Numbered from the stretch's first letter, positions 27,943 to 37,925 are shown. The stretch: DNA of 64,000 nt from Weissella bombi (GCF_900094835.1 NZ_FMAO01000003.1:62001-126000); one strand, 5' to 3'. Numbers and translations: made by a program. The notes: generated by a model not told the origin, from the sequence alone.

Positions 27943-29364
27943 TTAATCGATTGTAACGATAGTCATCAAGTTAGTTGTACCTGAAGTTGTAACAGGAATT
28001 CCAGCAGTAACGATGATTGTATCACCCTTGCTTGCTAGTCCTGACTTAACAGCTTCTGACTTAGCCATATCGATCATATCATCAGTGTTGCCCATTGGTT
28101 CAGTGATCATTGGTTGTACACCCCAGTAGATGCTTAACATACGTTCAACATCTTCTGTAAATGTTAATGCCAAAATATCAGCATTTGGACGGTACTTAGA
28201 AATCATCTTTGCGGTATAACCAGAGTTAGTAGCAGCAACGATAGCCTTGATGTTCAAATTACCAGCAGCAGTTGCAACAGCAGCTGCAACTGATTCAGTT
28301 ACATCAGTTGCATCGAAGTGATCGTCATGACGACCATTCATAACCAATGAAGTTTCTGCTTTTTCATCAATACGAGCCATAGTAGCAACCGCTTCAACAG
28401 GGTATGCACCATTAGCTGACTCTCCTGATAGCATTGTTGCATCAGTACCATCAAACACAGCGTTAGCAACGTCAGATGCTTCAGCACGTGTTGGGCGTGG
28501 ATTCTCTTGCATTGAGTCAAGCATGTCAGTAGCAGTAATAACTGGCTTACCAGCAGCATTCATCTTACGAATCAAGTTCTTTTGTACCAAAGGCACATTT
28601 TCAGCTGGAATCTCAACACCCATATCACCACGAGCAATCATCAATCCATCAGAAACTTCTAGAATTTCATCAAAATTATCGATTCCTTCTTGTGATTCAA
28701 TCTTTGGGAAAATCATAACTTCTTCGTGATCTGCTTCAGTTAGCAATTCACGAATTTCAAGAACGTCAGCAGCCTTACGTACGAATGAAGCGGCAATATA
28801 TTGAATACCACTCTTCAAACCGAAGCGAATGTCATCGGCATCTTTTTCAGTAATACCTGGCAAGTTAATTGAAACACCTGGTGCGTTAACACCCTTACGT
28901 GATCCCAAAATACCATGATTTTGTACTTCAGTTACCAATTCTTTGTTGGCATCATCCTTTTCAGTGATGACCATATCCAACTTACCATCATCAAACAAAA
29001 TGTGACCACCAACGTGAACATCATCGTACAATCCTGGGTAAGTTACGGCAATCTTCTCTTTAGTTCCTTCAATTGTATCGTCCATTGAAATACGAACAAC
29101 ATCACCAATGTTAAATTCAATCTTACCTGGCTCTTGTACAGTAGTACGGATTTCCGCACCCTTTGTATCCAACAAGAAACCAACCTTCTTGCCAGCAGCT
29201 TTTTCAGCCTCATGTACGGCATTCATTCGTCCTAAGTGTTCCTCATGATCACCATGTGAAAAGTTGAAACGGACAACATTTGCGCCAGATTCGATTATCT
29301 TAGTAATCGTCTCCACATCAGAGCTGGCTGGTCCAAGCGTTGAAACAATCTTGGTCTTCTTCAT
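27943..29364 (-). CDS. pyk: Pyruvate kinase
   Basis: 473 residues, the length of pyruvate kinases without the extra C-terminal PEP-utiliser-like domain. Converts PEP and ADP to pyruvate and ATP. Active-site motif KIESQEGIDNFDEI and MIARGDMGVEIP are present. The ATG at 29364 begins MKKTKIVSTLGPAS, the conserved N-terminus, with AAGGAG 12 bases upstream; an in-frame ATG 17 codons earlier lacks support. No pfkA adjoins it, in keeping with a phosphoketolase-pathway organism. No convincing terminator was found in the 140 bp downstream. Confidence 0.96.
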   Translation of the reverse strand: MKKTKIVSTLGPASSDVETITKIIESGANVVRFNFSHGDHEEHLGRMNAVHEAEKAAGKKVGFLLDTKGAEIRTTVQEPGKIEFNIGDVVRISMDDTIEGTKEKIAVTYPGLYDDVHVGGHILFDDGKLDMVITEKDDANKELVTEVQNHGILGSRKGVNAPGVSINLPGITEKDADDIRFGLKSGIQYIAASFVRKAADVLEIRELLTEADHEEVMIFPKIESQEGIDNFDEILEVSDGLMIARGDMGVEIPAENVPLVQKNLIRKMNAAGKPVITATDMLDSMQENPRPTRAEASDVANAVFDGTDATMLSGESANGAYPVEAVATMARIDEKAETSLVMNGRHDDHFDATDVTESVAAAVATAAGNLNIKAIVAATNSGYTAKMISKYRPNADILALTFTEDVERMLSIYWGVQPMITEPMGNTDDMIDMAKSEAVKSGLASKGDTIIVTAGIPVTTSGTTNLMTIVTID

Positions 29365-29571
29365 GATTAAAAATTTCTCCTTAGTAAAAGATATTGGTAT
29401 TTCTACTATCTGCAATTATTGTACTATTTATCACTATCTTTGTATACTAGTTCAACTTATCATTTGTTGCATTGTTAGAACAGTTAGCTTTTTTAAAAAA
29501 ATAAAATGCACTTGTTATCACAATTAAAGCGCTATCATAAAATAGAATTATTTTTGTACAGAATGGCATAT

Positions 29572-29604
29572 AAAAAAGATTAGAACAAAATGTCCTAATC
29601 TTTT
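29572..29604 (-). terminator. Terminator after lysP
   Basis: A 10-bp stem (29574-29583 with 29595-29604) and T tail on the minus strand, just past the permease stop. Confidence 0.88.
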
Positions 29605-29617
29605 AATAACAATTCAT

Positions 29618-31093
29618 TTATTTCAATGGTCGTGTATCAGAATCTAAATCAATTTCAGTTAACTTACGTAACTTTGTATGATGTTTAATCTTATAACCTA
29701 AGTACAAAACAACAAACAATGGAATTGCCATATAAGTTGTCACAATCCCTGGCCAATTCCAATCAAGAATGGCACCCTTGAATGAAGTCGTATCCTGACC
29801 AATAACAACAATAATTGACAATGCCAATGCAAGCAATGGTCCAACCGGGAACCACTTTGCCTTGTAACGTAACTTGTTAACATCACGATTTTGTGCCACA
29901 AATGCACGACGGAAACGGTAATGTGAAATAGCAATTCCAATCCATGCGATAAAGCCAGTTAATCCAGATGCAGCTACCAAGTAATAGTACAATCCTTGAC
30001 CAAAAATCGATGTTACAAAAGTTAGCAACCCAACAACAACAGTTGCAATAACAGCAGGAACTGGAATTCCCGACTTAGGATTAACCTTCTTGAAAATCTT
30101 AGGGGCCATGCCATCAACAGCCATCGCATAAAGCATACGCGTTGAAGCATAAAGACCTGAGTTAGCAGATGAAACAACAGCAGTTAAGATAACTGCATTC
30201 ATTACTGAAGCTGCGGCTGCTAATCCAGCAGACTTAAATACCAACGTAAATGGTGATACCGCAACATTTGTTTCACTAGAACGCAATAAGTTCGGATCCT
30301 TGTAATAAATAATTGCTCCAATAATGAAAATAGATAGAATATAGAATAACAAAATACGCCAGAAAATTTGCTTTACAGCTGCAGGCACTGACTTTTCTGG
30401 TGTTTCAGATTCACCAGCCGTAATACCAACCATTTCAGTTCCCTGGAATGAAAAACCAGCTACCATAAAGACAGCTAAGATACCACCAAATCCACCAATG
30501 AATCCATGGTGACCACCGGCAGACAAATTGTGCGCAACGTCTGGTTGATGGAAGAAAATTCCCAAAATAGTTAATAGACCAACTAACAAAAAGGCGATAA
30601 CTGCAATAATTTTAATCATTGCCATCCAGAATTCAGTTTCGGCATATGCTCGTGCTGACAACAAGTTAATAGTTGTAATTAGAACTAATACCGCTGCAGA
30701 CCAAATCCAACTTGGGACGTTTGGTAACCAAAATCCCATGACAACGCCAACCGTTGCAGCTTCAACGGCAACAGTAATTGCCCAGTTAAACCAATAATTC
30801 CACCCCATCGCAAAACCAAACGCTGGATCAACGAAACGGTCAGCATAAACCGAAAATGATCCGGAAACTGGCATATAAGTTGCCATTTCACCTAAACTGG
30901 TCATTAAAAAGTAGACCATAACACCAATCACAGCATATGCTGTTAATGCTCCGAATGGTCCAGCTTGTGAAATTGTTGCTCCTGAAGCAACAAACAAACC
31001 AGTTCCAATAGTTCCTCCCAAAGCAATCATTGAGAGGTGACGAGTTTTCATCGTTCTTTTCAGATGACCCGTCTCTTGTTGATTCTCAGTCAT
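29618..31093 (-). CDS. lysP: Lysine-specific APC permease (LysP type)
   Basis: 491 residues with 12 membrane segments, amino-acid/polyamine/organocation superfamily. N-terminal HLSMIALGGTIGTGLFVASG is the amino-acid-binding helix region, and FMVAGFSFQGTEMVGITAGESE matches the lysine/basic amino acid group. Lysine as substrate is strongly supported by the lysine riboswitch in its leader. Single-gene transcript. Confidence 0.9.
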   Translation of the reverse strand: MTENQQETGHLKRTMKTRHLSMIALGGTIGTGLFVASGATISQAGPFGALTAYAVIGVMVYFLMTSLGEMATYMPVSGSFSVYADRFVDPAFGFAMGWNYWFNWAITVAVEAATVGVVMGFWLPNVPSWIWSAAVLVLITTINLLSARAYAETEFWMAMIKIIAVIAFLLVGLLTILGIFFHQPDVAHNLSAGGHHGFIGGFGGILAVFMVAGFSFQGTEMVGITAGESETPEKSVPAAVKQIFWRILLFYILSIFIIGAIIYYKDPNLLRSSETNVAVSPFTLVFKSAGLAAAASVMNAVILTAVVSSANSGLYASTRMLYAMAVDGMAPKIFKKVNPKSGIPVPAVIATVVVGLLTFVTSIFGQGLYYYLVAASGLTGFIAWIGIAISHYRFRRAFVAQNRDVNKLRYKAKWFPVGPLLALALSIIVVIGQDTTSFKGAILDWNWPGIVTTYMAIPLFVVLYLGYKIKHHTKLRKLTEIDLDSDTRPLK

Positions 31094-31126
31094 AATTCCT
31101 CCTAAAAAAGGCCTAACGCATTATAA

Positions 31127-31356
31127 AAACAAAAAATCCTAGTTTACACATCTATCGTATAAACTAGGAACTGATTAGTCTTTAGTATTGTCGATAGCTC
31201 TCCGCGACCGACTATTTTTGTCGCGACAGTCTGCCCATTATTCATGTACACACCAACAATGATTACTGTCATAACCATCATTTCGGCAATCGCCCCTTTT
31301 ATCTAACATCCTAACTTACCAGCTCCGTTAAACGACTTTTGTTGATTGCAACCTCT
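31127..31356 (-). ncRNA. Lysine riboswitch (L-box) with terminator, upstream of lysP
   Basis: The minus strand shows the L-box landmarks in order: AGAGGTTGCAATCAA (from 31356), GGAGCTGG, AAAGGGGCGATTGCCGAA, GGGCAGACTGTC and GGAGAGCTATC, over about 180 bases. An intrinsic terminator follows (9-bp stem 31137-31145 with 31161-31169, then T6). Bound lysine is expected to favour the terminator and shut off lysP. Confidence 0.93.
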
Positions 31357-31380
31357 ATGTATTATTTAATTTCGAAACTA

Positions 31381-31410
31381 ATTTTACTTTATTCATATAT
31401 AACATGTCAA
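31381..31410 (-). promoter_or_regulatory. Promoter of the lysP leader
   Basis: TTGACA (31405-31410) and TAAAAT (31381-31386) on the minus strand, 18 bp apart, 25 bp upstream of the riboswitch. Confidence 0.75.
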
Positions 31411-31557
31411 GTATCAGTTCAAATAAATGAGAATAAACTAAAAAAGTTCTTAAATATCTTACGCAAATATGTGTTTTGTATACCTTCGTGTTAAACTTAA
31501 ATAAATAAACGCAATAAGTATCTTAGATTACCAAGGATACAAAAAGGAGTATCGCTT

Positions 31558-32205
31558 ATGATTATTGCTAAATCGCGAACCCGTTTTTTAACGATGGTGG
31601 CTAGTCTAGTCTTTTTTATAATCATTTCAATTCTGACATACCACAATAGTGGCTTTTTAAATGCGCTTATGCAATTAGATCATTCTATTGCTCAAACGGT
31701 TATTCCAAATTGGTTAGAAAATTTCATGAAGCCCTTCTATTTTTTTAGTCATGGCTTTGGCTTATTCTTTATCACATTTTTAATTATTTTCTTTCTATGG
31801 GGTTTTAAATTTAAAATTCCGGCAACTTGGATATTAATTACGAGCATTGGTGGGTGGTTAATCATTAACATTGCTTCTCTCCTATTTAAGCACACAATTA
31901 ATGGTACACAAATCTTGTACCCTGCAAAATCAACATTTTATATGACCCTTTTAATTTCATATTTCTTATTGATTATTGTCCCTGAAATTTATCGTGGTAG
32001 CTTACAATTCCTGTTACAAACTATTTTAATATTAGGTTGGGTGGCTACTTTTACCACAACATTATTGTTACCAAATCACAACCTGGCCTCAGCGCTTGCG
32101 GGCTGGTTACTAGCACTTGTTTGGTTACAGTTTTCTGAAAATGGTTATCGTGTCTATGCACCGGACTTTTATCGCCGAAAAGGATTTAGTAATTCATGGT
32201 ATTAA
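31558..32205 (+). CDS. PAP2-like membrane protein lacking catalytic residues
   Basis: 215 residues with six hydrophobic segments laid out as in membrane PAP2 phosphatases. The three catalytic motifs can be located but are degenerate: the KxxxxxxRP region reads KHTINGTQ, the PSGH region reads YPAKSTFY, and the SRxxxxxHxxxD region reads LPNHNLASALAGW (His kept, Asp replaced by Ser). It is therefore probably not an active lipid-phosphate phosphatase. An AAAAGGAG site lies 8 bases before the ATG. It converges on fhs and shares a terminator with it. Confidence 0.7.
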   Translation: MIIAKSRTRFLTMVASLVFFIIISILTYHNSGFLNALMQLDHSIAQTVIPNWLENFMKPFYFFSHGFGLFFITFLIIFFLWGFKFKIPATWILITSIGGWLIINIASLLFKHTINGTQILYPAKSTFYMTLLISYFLLIIVPEIYRGSLQFLLQTILILGWVATFTTTLLLPNHNLASALAGWLLALVWLQFSENGYRVYAPDFYRRKGFSNSWY

Positions 32206-32215
32206 TTTAATAATT

Positions 32216-32256
32216 AAAAAATAAGCTGAGACGTTAAACGCGTCCCAGCTTATTTT
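32216..32256. terminator. Bidirectional terminator between PAP2-like gene and fhs
   Basis: A stem of about 14 bp (from 32219 pairing with bases to 32256) with A/T runs on both sides; it serves both converging genes. Confidence 0.85.
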
Positions 32257-32268
32257 ATTAGTGTTAAA

Positions 32269-33930
32269 CTAATTTAACCCAACGATGTGACCATCATTAT
32301 CAATATCAATATCCAATGCTGCAGGATGCTTTGGTAATCCAGGCATTGTTAAGACTGAACCAGTTAACGCCACTAGAAAACCTGCCCCTAATTTAGGTAT
32401 AAACTCACGGATATGAATATCAAAATTATCAGGTGCTCCAATTTTCTTAGCATCATCAGATAGTGAATACTGTGTTTTTGCCATAATTACTGGCAATTTA
32501 TCCCAACCATACTTTTTAAACGTTTGTAATTGTTTAGTAGCCTTATCTGAAAGTTCAACACCACGACCCCCATAGATATCATGGACAATATTATTAATTT
32601 TAGTCATTGCCTCATCATCTGCCTGATAAAGTGGCTGAAAATCTTTTGATTCATCAGTTGCTGCAACAACTCCAGTAGCTAGCGACTGAGCACCATCCCC
32701 ACCTTGACCCCAGACATCCGCTACATACGCTGATACATCGAAACTAGCGGCATACTCTTTGACCAAATTTAGTTCTTCAGTTGTATCCGAAGTGAATTGA
32801 TTAATGGCAACAACAACGGGGACACCATAGCGTTTCATACTATTTAAGTGACGTCCTAAATTAGGCAATCCTTTTTGTAAAGCCTCAATATTTGGTGTAG
32901 TCAAATTTTTCTTATCTTCACCACCATGCATTTTAAGTGCACGAACAGTCGCAACAATCACAATTGTATCAGGTACTTTTCCTAGCAAAGGCACCTTAAA
33001 ATCTAGGAATTTTTCGCCACCTAAATCAGCACCAAAGCCGGCTTCTGTAACAACATAATCAGCTAGTTGCAATGCCGACTTAGTTGCTAAAATGGAATTC
33101 GTTCCCTGTGCAATATTTGCAAAGGGACCCCCATGAATTAATGCTGGTGTATGCGCCAAAGTCTGTACCAAATTAGGCTTAATAGCATCCTTTAATAAAG
33201 TTGTAATGGCCCCTTCAAATCCTAAATCGGCTACAGTTACAGGTTCCTTGTCATAGTTATAACCCACAACAATCCGTGAAATACGCGCTTTCATATCCGC
33301 CAAATCTTTTGACAAAGTCAAGATTGCCATCAATTCAGACGCAACTGTAATATCAAATCCATCTTCACGCGGCACACCAGACGTTGGTCCACCCAAGCCA
33401 ATCGTAACATGACGTAAGGCACGATCATTAACATCCAAAGCACGCTTCCAAAGCATACGACGTAGATCCAAATTTAACGGATTTCCTTGATAGATACTAT
33501 TATCAATTAAAGCTGCCAACGTATTATGTGCACTAGTTAATGCATGAAAATCACCAGTAAAGTGCATATTAATATCCGCCATCGGTACAACTTGTGAATA
33601 ACCACCACCGGTTGCACCACCTTTTAGTCCCATTACTGGTCCTAAAGAAGGTTCACGCAATGCAACCATTGTTTTATGATTTTGTGAAGCCAAGGCATCA
33701 GCAAGTCCAACAGTTACAGTTGATTTCCCCTCACCTGCCGGAGTTGGATTAATCGAAGTAACTAAAATTAACTTTCCCAAATCATGTTGTTTTGTTTGAT
33801 CACTCAATTTAATTTTTGCCTTGTCACGACCATATGGCTCCCACTCTTCTGTGTTTAACCCTATTTCATCGGCAATTTTTTCAATCGGCCAAATATCAGC
33901 AGCTTGTGCAATTTCAATATCTGTTTTCAT
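32269..33930 (-). CDS. fhs: Formate-tetrahydrofolate ligase
   Basis: 553 residues. Makes 10-formyl-THF from formate, THF and ATP for purine and one-carbon metabolism. P-loop-like [15 protein letters not shown] near 60-74, [24 protein letters not shown] and [11 protein letters not shown] are family motifs. GAGGAA precedes the ATG. Stands alone between two terminators. Confidence 0.97.
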   Translation of the reverse strand: MKTDIEIAQAADIWPIEKIADEIGLNTEEWEPYGRDKAKIKLSDQTKQHDLGKLILVTSINPTPAGEGKSTVTVGLADALASQNHKTMVALREPSLGPVMGLKGGATGGGYSQVVPMADINMHFTGDFHALTSAHNTLAALIDNSIYQGNPLNLDLRRMLWKRALDVNDRALRHVTIGLGGPTSGVPREDGFDITVASELMAILTLSKDLADMKARISRIVVGYNYDKEPVTVADLGFEGAITTLLKDAIKPNLVQTLAHTPALIHGGPFANIAQGTNSILATKSALQLADYVVTEAGFGADLGGEKFLDFKVPLLGKVPDTIVIVATVRALKMHGGEDKKNLTTPNIEALQKGLPNLGRHLNSMKRYGVPVVVAINQFTSDTTEELNLVKEYAASFDVSAYVADVWGQGGDGAQSLATGVVAATDESKDFQPLYQADDEAMTKINNIVHDIYGGRGVELSDKATKQLQTFKKYGWDKLPVIMAKTQYSLSDDAKKIGAPDNFDIHIREFIPKLGAGFLVALTGSVLTMPGLPKHPAALDIDIDNDGHIVGLN

Positions 33931-34003
33931 TGCGTTCCTCTACCCTCATCGTATTATTTTAATCATTATATCATTTTCAATCTTTCTTTATCCCATCTGA
34001 ATA

Positions 34004-34047
34004 ATAAAAAGTCTATTAATGAGATGTAATCCCATTAATAGACTTTT
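34004..34047 (-). terminator. Terminator of the amino-acid ABC operon
   Basis: A 15-bp perfect stem (34007-34021 with 34033-34047) followed by T5 on the minus strand. Confidence 0.92.
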
Positions 34048-34051
34048 CTAA

Positions 34052-34885
34052 CTACTTATTATCTACCCCAAAATACTTTTGTGATAGTTTATCGATGGTA
34101 CCATCTGCTTTAGACTTAGCTAGTGCTTCATTAACTTTCTTAATTAATGTCACATCACCTTTACGCATACCAACTCCGTAAGAATCTTGACCAAAATTAG
34201 TATCGATAGTCTTAAATGCTTGTGGATCTTTTTCATGAGCAATATAGTAACCAGCATAATCAGCATCAATTAATACCGCATTTAAACGACCTACTTGTAA
34301 ATCGTTCAAAGCCTTATCAAAGGTATCATATGGCTGCGCATCAGAACCGACTATTTTTTTCAACTTATTTCCTTTTTGATCATAAGTTAATAGCCCTGAA
34401 GAACCAGTTTGAGCACCTAGTTTCTTACCTTTCAAATCACTCAAACGATTAATTTGTTGATTTTTCATCGATACAATAACTTGTTTATCATGGTGATAAG
34501 AATTTGAAAACGCAACTTTTTTAGCACGGTCTGCATTCTTTGTATAACCATTCCAAATCATGTCAATGTGTCCGGTCTTCAATTCCGTTTCCTTCATCGA
34601 CCAATCAATCACTTGGAACTTAGCTTTCAAACCAATCTTTTTCAAACTCTGACGGGCCAATTCAACATCATAACCAACTAATTTACCATCTTTATTGCGG
34701 AAACCCATTGGTACGAATGTATCATCAATACCAACAACTACTGTTTTATCGGCCGTAACTTGCCGCCATGTATCTTGACTATGAGCTGTTCGATACCAGA
34801 AAAAGCCACCAATCAGAGCAATAACAAGAAGTACCAAGCCATTACCAATTATCTGACGACGCCAATTTATCTTCGGTTTAATCAT
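34052..34885 (-). CDS. Amino-acid ABC transporter substrate-binding protein
   Basis: 277 residues, family 3 (SBP_bac_3). It is anchored by an N-terminal membrane helix (about 13-30) rather than a lipobox. Ligand-domain landmarks: GIDDTFVPMGFRNKDGKLVGYDVELA, then DMIWNGYT, GAQTGSSG and DSYGVGMRKGD. Binds a polar amino acid and delivers it to the permease encoded two genes upstream. It overlaps the ATPase gene by 4 bp. The T-box leader suggests histidine (or threonine) as substrate; this corresponds to the hisXYZ-type transporters predicted in Lactobacillales. Confidence 0.85.
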   Translation of the reverse strand: MIKPKINWRRQIIGNGLVLLVIALIGGFFWYRTAHSQDTWRQVTADKTVVVGIDDTFVPMGFRNKDGKLVGYDVELARQSLKKIGLKAKFQVIDWSMKETELKTGHIDMIWNGYTKNADRAKKVAFSNSYHHDKQVIVSMKNQQINRLSDLKGKKLGAQTGSSGLLTYDQKGNKLKKIVGSDAQPYDTFDKALNDLQVGRLNAVLIDADYAGYYIAHEKDPQAFKTIDTNFGQDSYGVGMRKGDVTLIKKVNEALAKSKADGTIDKLSQKYFGVDNK

Positions 34886-35532
34886 AGACTTCCTCCTCGA
34901 TCAACATCAACTCCAAAGTCGAATGTTTGATCAGCAACTGCCTGCGCAAATGGTAAATCGTGTGTCACAATTAATTGCGTAACCCCTTGTGTTTTTAACT
35001 GCTGAATGACTTTAATAACTCGCTTAGTTGATTCCGCATCTAATCCTGATGTTGGTTCATCATAAGCTAAAATTCCTGGTTTCATTGCTAATGCTCTTGC
35101 AATAGCAACACGTTGTTTTTGACCACCTGACAATTGGAATGGATATTGATTCATTTGTTCAACTAATCCCAGGTTCTTCAACAATTCTTCAGCCTCTTTT
35201 TCAGCTTCCTTTTTAGCCACTTTTTTTACCAATTGCGGTGCCAAAGCAACATTTTGTTTAACCGTATAATGAGGAAATAAATTAAAATCTTGAAAAATTA
35301 CACCAACCTGTGCTCCTTGACGATTACCGGTAATATCTAATGACTCATTATCTAAAATTAGCTCACCTTGATCTGCCGGTAATAACCCTGCCAAAATACG
35401 TAAAAATGTTGTTTTTCCAATCCCAGATGGACCCACAATACTTAAAACCTCACCATCATTTATCGTTAGGTCCATTTCTTTAAAAATAACACGTTCGCCA
35501 AATACTTTAGCTAAATTTTTAATTTCTAACAT
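34882..35532 (-). CDS. Amino-acid ABC transporter ATPase
   Basis: 216 residues, GlnQ/HisP type: Walker A GPSGIGKTT (Gly replaced by Ile within the usual GSGKS), signature LSGGQKQRVAIARAL, Walker B ILAYDEPTSGLD and switch His in IVTHDL. Energises uptake. It is about 25 residues shorter than typical GlnQ, ending soon after the switch region. Confidence 0.92.
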   Translation of the reverse strand: MLEIKNLAKVFGERVIFKEMDLTINDGEVLSIVGPSGIGKTTFLRILAGLLPADQGELILDNESLDITGNRQGAQVGVIFQDFNLFPHYTVKQNVALAPQLVKKVAKKEAEKEAEELLKNLGLVEQMNQYPFQLSGGQKQRVAIARALAMKPGILAYDEPTSGLDAESTKRVIKVIQQLKTQGVTQLIVTHDLPFAQAVADQTFDFGVDVDRGGSL

Positions 35533-35543
35533 ATTTTCACCCC

Positions 35544-36188
35544 TTAACGATAAAAGTTCATCTTTTTCTCCATGCGACGTTGAATAAGCGTTGCTAGAGC
35601 AATTAAAATCAAATAGATTAACCCAACCAACAAATACGGAACTAACGTCACATCACGCGAAGCTGCAATATTACCAGCGCGCATTAAGTCACCTAGACCA
35701 ATAACATAAACTAATGATGAGTCTTTTACTAAGTTAACAACTTCATTTCCAACTGAAGGCATAACGATTTTTGTAACCTGTGGAAAAATAATTTTCCACA
35801 TCGTTTGAAATTTACTTAGTCCCAAAACTTGAGCCCCATCGTATTGTCCCTGTGGAATACTCTGAATACCACCACGGAATATTTCAGCGAAATAAGCAGC
35901 ATAATTAAGAATAAATGTAATAACTGCCGCTTCGAATCGAGGCAACGTCATAATATTTGCAAGACTTAATCCGTAGTATACAAAAACAATTTGCAATAAT
36001 AGCGGTGTTCCACGCATTACCCATACATATGCGTTCATTACCCACTTCAATAGATAAATATCTGAACGCAAGGCCAAGGAAATTAACATTCCTAATGGCA
36101 CTGATCCGATTAGTGTTAGTACAAACACGCCAATTGTCATTTTTAACCCGTTTAATAAACTTGGCAAAATCTGCATCATATAATCCAT
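35544..36188 (-). CDS. Amino-acid ABC transporter permease
   Basis: 214 residues of the His/Glu/Gln/Arg permease family with about five membrane helices and the conserved FRGGIQSIPQGQYDGAQVLGLSKFQTM loop (EAA-type) that contacts the ATPase. First gene of the operon behind the T-box leader; ribosome site GGAG about 7 bases before the ATG. Confidence 0.93.
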   Translation of the reverse strand: MDYMMQILPSLLNGLKMTIGVFVLTLIGSVPLGMLISLALRSDIYLLKWVMNAYVWVMRGTPLLLQIVFVYYGLSLANIMTLPRFEAAVITFILNYAAYFAEIFRGGIQSIPQGQYDGAQVLGLSKFQTMWKIIFPQVTKIVMPSVGNEVVNLVKDSSLVYVIGLGDLMRAGNIAASRDVTLVPYLLVGLIYLILIALATLIQRRMEKKMNFYR

Positions 36189-36211
36189 ATGTCGTCTCCT
36201 TAAAATTAAAT

Positions 36212-36480
36212 AAAAAAGCCCTCAAGCAATTACATGAATTGCTTGAGGACGATTAATCGTGGTTCCACCTCAGTTTAGCTAATTATTACTAATTAGCACT
36301 CTAATCCCTTATGTAGCATCAAAAGGGATTCATGGATAACGTCATGACACGGGAACTATTAGGCTCCGATAATCTTGGGTGTGGTTCATCTAATATTTTG
36401 GTTACTTCTCAGCTTCAGCGTAACTCTCTAAACAAAATAGTTAGACTACTCTTCCAATCAAATCTTTTTATAATTACTGT
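36212..36480 (-). ncRNA. T-box leader of the amino-acid ABC operon
   Basis: Minus strand: T-box core GAGGTGGAACCACG (near 36258-36271) directly before a terminator (12-bp stem 36220-36231 with 36237-36248, then T6). A long stem I is visible, with AGAGTAG at its base and the AGAGAG bulge. After the upper helix the specifier loop reads TGAACCACACC; CAC (36381-36383, followed by A) would be histidine, ACC threonine. Histidine is my preference, with modest confidence. Confidence 0.88.
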
Positions 36481-36487
36481 TTACAAT

Positions 36488-36516
36488 AATATAGATTAAA
36501 ACAGCCGATAAGTCAA
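36488..36516 (-). promoter_or_regulatory. Promoter of the T-box/amino-acid ABC operon
   Basis: TTGACT (36511-36516) and TATATT (36488-36493) on the minus strand, spacing exactly 17 bp. The -35 almost touches the mreD stop codon. Confidence 0.8.
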
Positions 36517-36518
36517 TC

Positions 36519-37139
36519 TCATCTTTTCATATTTCTTTGCGTACGTGAATCTAAAATGATACGACCATTCAAATCTCTTGGTGCAACATCATAAGATGAA
36601 ATATCTGGCTTCTTTGTGGCATTATACAAATACATGATAAGTTCATACACAACAATCAACAACATTAAGTTAACAATGATTGTTGGAAATAAGCGGAACA
36701 TAATAAAATTCGTAATACTTAAATTAACTAAACTAATAATACCAAAAACAGCATAATCATAAATCATATAAACAGTTGTTGATACAAACCAAACAGCTAA
36801 TGTTGATATCCAACTATAATCCAAATAACTTTGTATAAATTCCGTTAATTTCAAAATTAATAAAAAGCCAATTGCTGATGGCCCAATAATACCTGTATAA
36901 AAAATATCAATAACTAAACCTGCGAAAAATGCAATCGCATAAAGCCAATAAGGATTAATCTGTTTTGCATGCCCTGTCATTACCGGCATCATAACAACTA
37001 TCAATGATAACAACGGTGTTGCTGCCATCGGTAGTTTAAATAGAATGGGTGCCAAATATAGCGATATACCACCATCAAGCATGATAGCAATAACCACTAA
37101 AATAAAATGGATCCATGTTGTACTAATATATTTGAGCAT
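36519..37139 (-). CDS. mreD: MreD, rod-shape/elongasome membrane protein
   Basis: 206 residues with about five or six membrane helices in the MreD layout (GISLYLAPILF near the N-terminus, GLVIDIFYTGIIGPSAIGF in the middle, where the family has its conserved Asp). Part of the wall-elongation complex with MreB and MreC. It is unusual in being separated from mreC by an oppositely oriented carbonic anhydrase gene, and it has its own promoter. Confidence 0.82.
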   Translation of the reverse strand: MLKYISTTWIHFILVVIAIMLDGGISLYLAPILFKLPMAATPLLSLIVVMMPVMTGHAKQINPYWLYAIAFFAGLVIDIFYTGIIGPSAIGFLLILKLTEFIQSYLDYSWISTLAVWFVSTTVYMIYDYAVFGIISLVNLSITNFIMFRLFPTIIVNLMLLIVVYELIMYLYNATKKPDISSYDVAPRDLNGRIILDSRTQRNMKR

Positions 37140-37180
37140 AATTATTCTCCGTAAAATGTTACAAAATTGGTAACTACATA

Positions 37181-37210
37181 ATAGTAGCCCGTTTTGAATA
37201 CCCCCGTCAA
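37181..37210 (-). promoter_or_regulatory. Candidate separate promoter for mreD
   Basis: Minus strand TTGACG (37205-37210) and TACTAT (37181-37186), 18 bp apart, with a GGAG site further down before the mreD ATG. Confidence 0.6.
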
Positions 37211-37289
37211 CTGATTTTCCAAAAAAATTCTACCATAATGCGTTTTGACTGATACACTAGATATATGACATTTTATAAGGAGAATATCA

Positions 37290-37916
37290 ATGGAGCATTT
37301 AGACTATTCAAATCAAGCAGCATGGACACGCGTATCAGGTGATAAACAGTCACCAGTTGCTTTATCAGATTCATTAGCTGTTAAAAATGATTTTGAAACT
37401 ACTTTATCATTTAATTACGACCACACTGCTAGCTACGTTCGTGATACTGGCGCTGGTATTGAAGTTGGTTTACATGGAACCGCAAACATTGGCAATCGAC
37501 CATTTAGTTTAAATCAATTCCATATTCACACACCTAGTGAGCATACAGTTAACGATAAATCATACGAAGCTGAAATTCATTTCGTACACGAAGCCAGCGA
37601 TGGTCGTTTAGCCGTTGTTGCCGTACTAGTACAAAGTGGTGCTGCTAGTCAAACTTATGATGCTGTTCTAGCACACATGAACCAAAAGGAAACATTCGAT
37701 ATTCCAGTTGATGATATTATGCCTGAAAACAAAGCATACTATCATTATATCGGTTCATTAACAACACCACCACTAACTGAGAACGTTGAATGGTATGTTT
37801 TAAAGCAACCCGTTACATTATCAACTGAACAAATTAATCATTTGAAAACTTTCTATTCACACAACAATCGTGATTTACAAGCTTTAAATGATCGACCAAT
37901 TATTTCATCAAACTAA
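37290..37916 (+). CDS. Alpha-class carbonic anhydrase
   Basis: 208 residues without a signal peptide, so cytoplasmic, unlike most bacterial alpha enzymes. Hydrates CO2 to bicarbonate. Core motifs: KQSPVAL, QFHIHTPSEHTV with two zinc His, EIHFVH with the third, and YYHYIGSLTTPPLTENVEWYVL near the C-terminus. An AAGGAG site precedes the ATG. It lies between mreC and mreD on the opposite strand; bicarbonate supply for biosynthesis is a plausible role but has no link to mre function. Confidence 0.93.
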   Translation: MEHLDYSNQAAWTRVSGDKQSPVALSDSLAVKNDFETTLSFNYDHTASYVRDTGAGIEVGLHGTANIGNRPFSLNQFHIHTPSEHTVNDKSYEAEIHFVHEASDGRLAVVAVLVQSGAASQTYDAVLAHMNQKETFDIPVDDIMPENKAYYHYIGSLTTPPLTENVEWYVLKQPVTLSTEQINHLKTFYSHNNRDLQALNDRPIISSN

Positions 37917-37925
37917 ATAACTTAT

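Noticed and set aside
29365-29571. pfkA or another glycolytic gene upstream of pyk
   Set aside because: Only about 200 bp of non-coding DNA lie between pyk and the lysP terminator.
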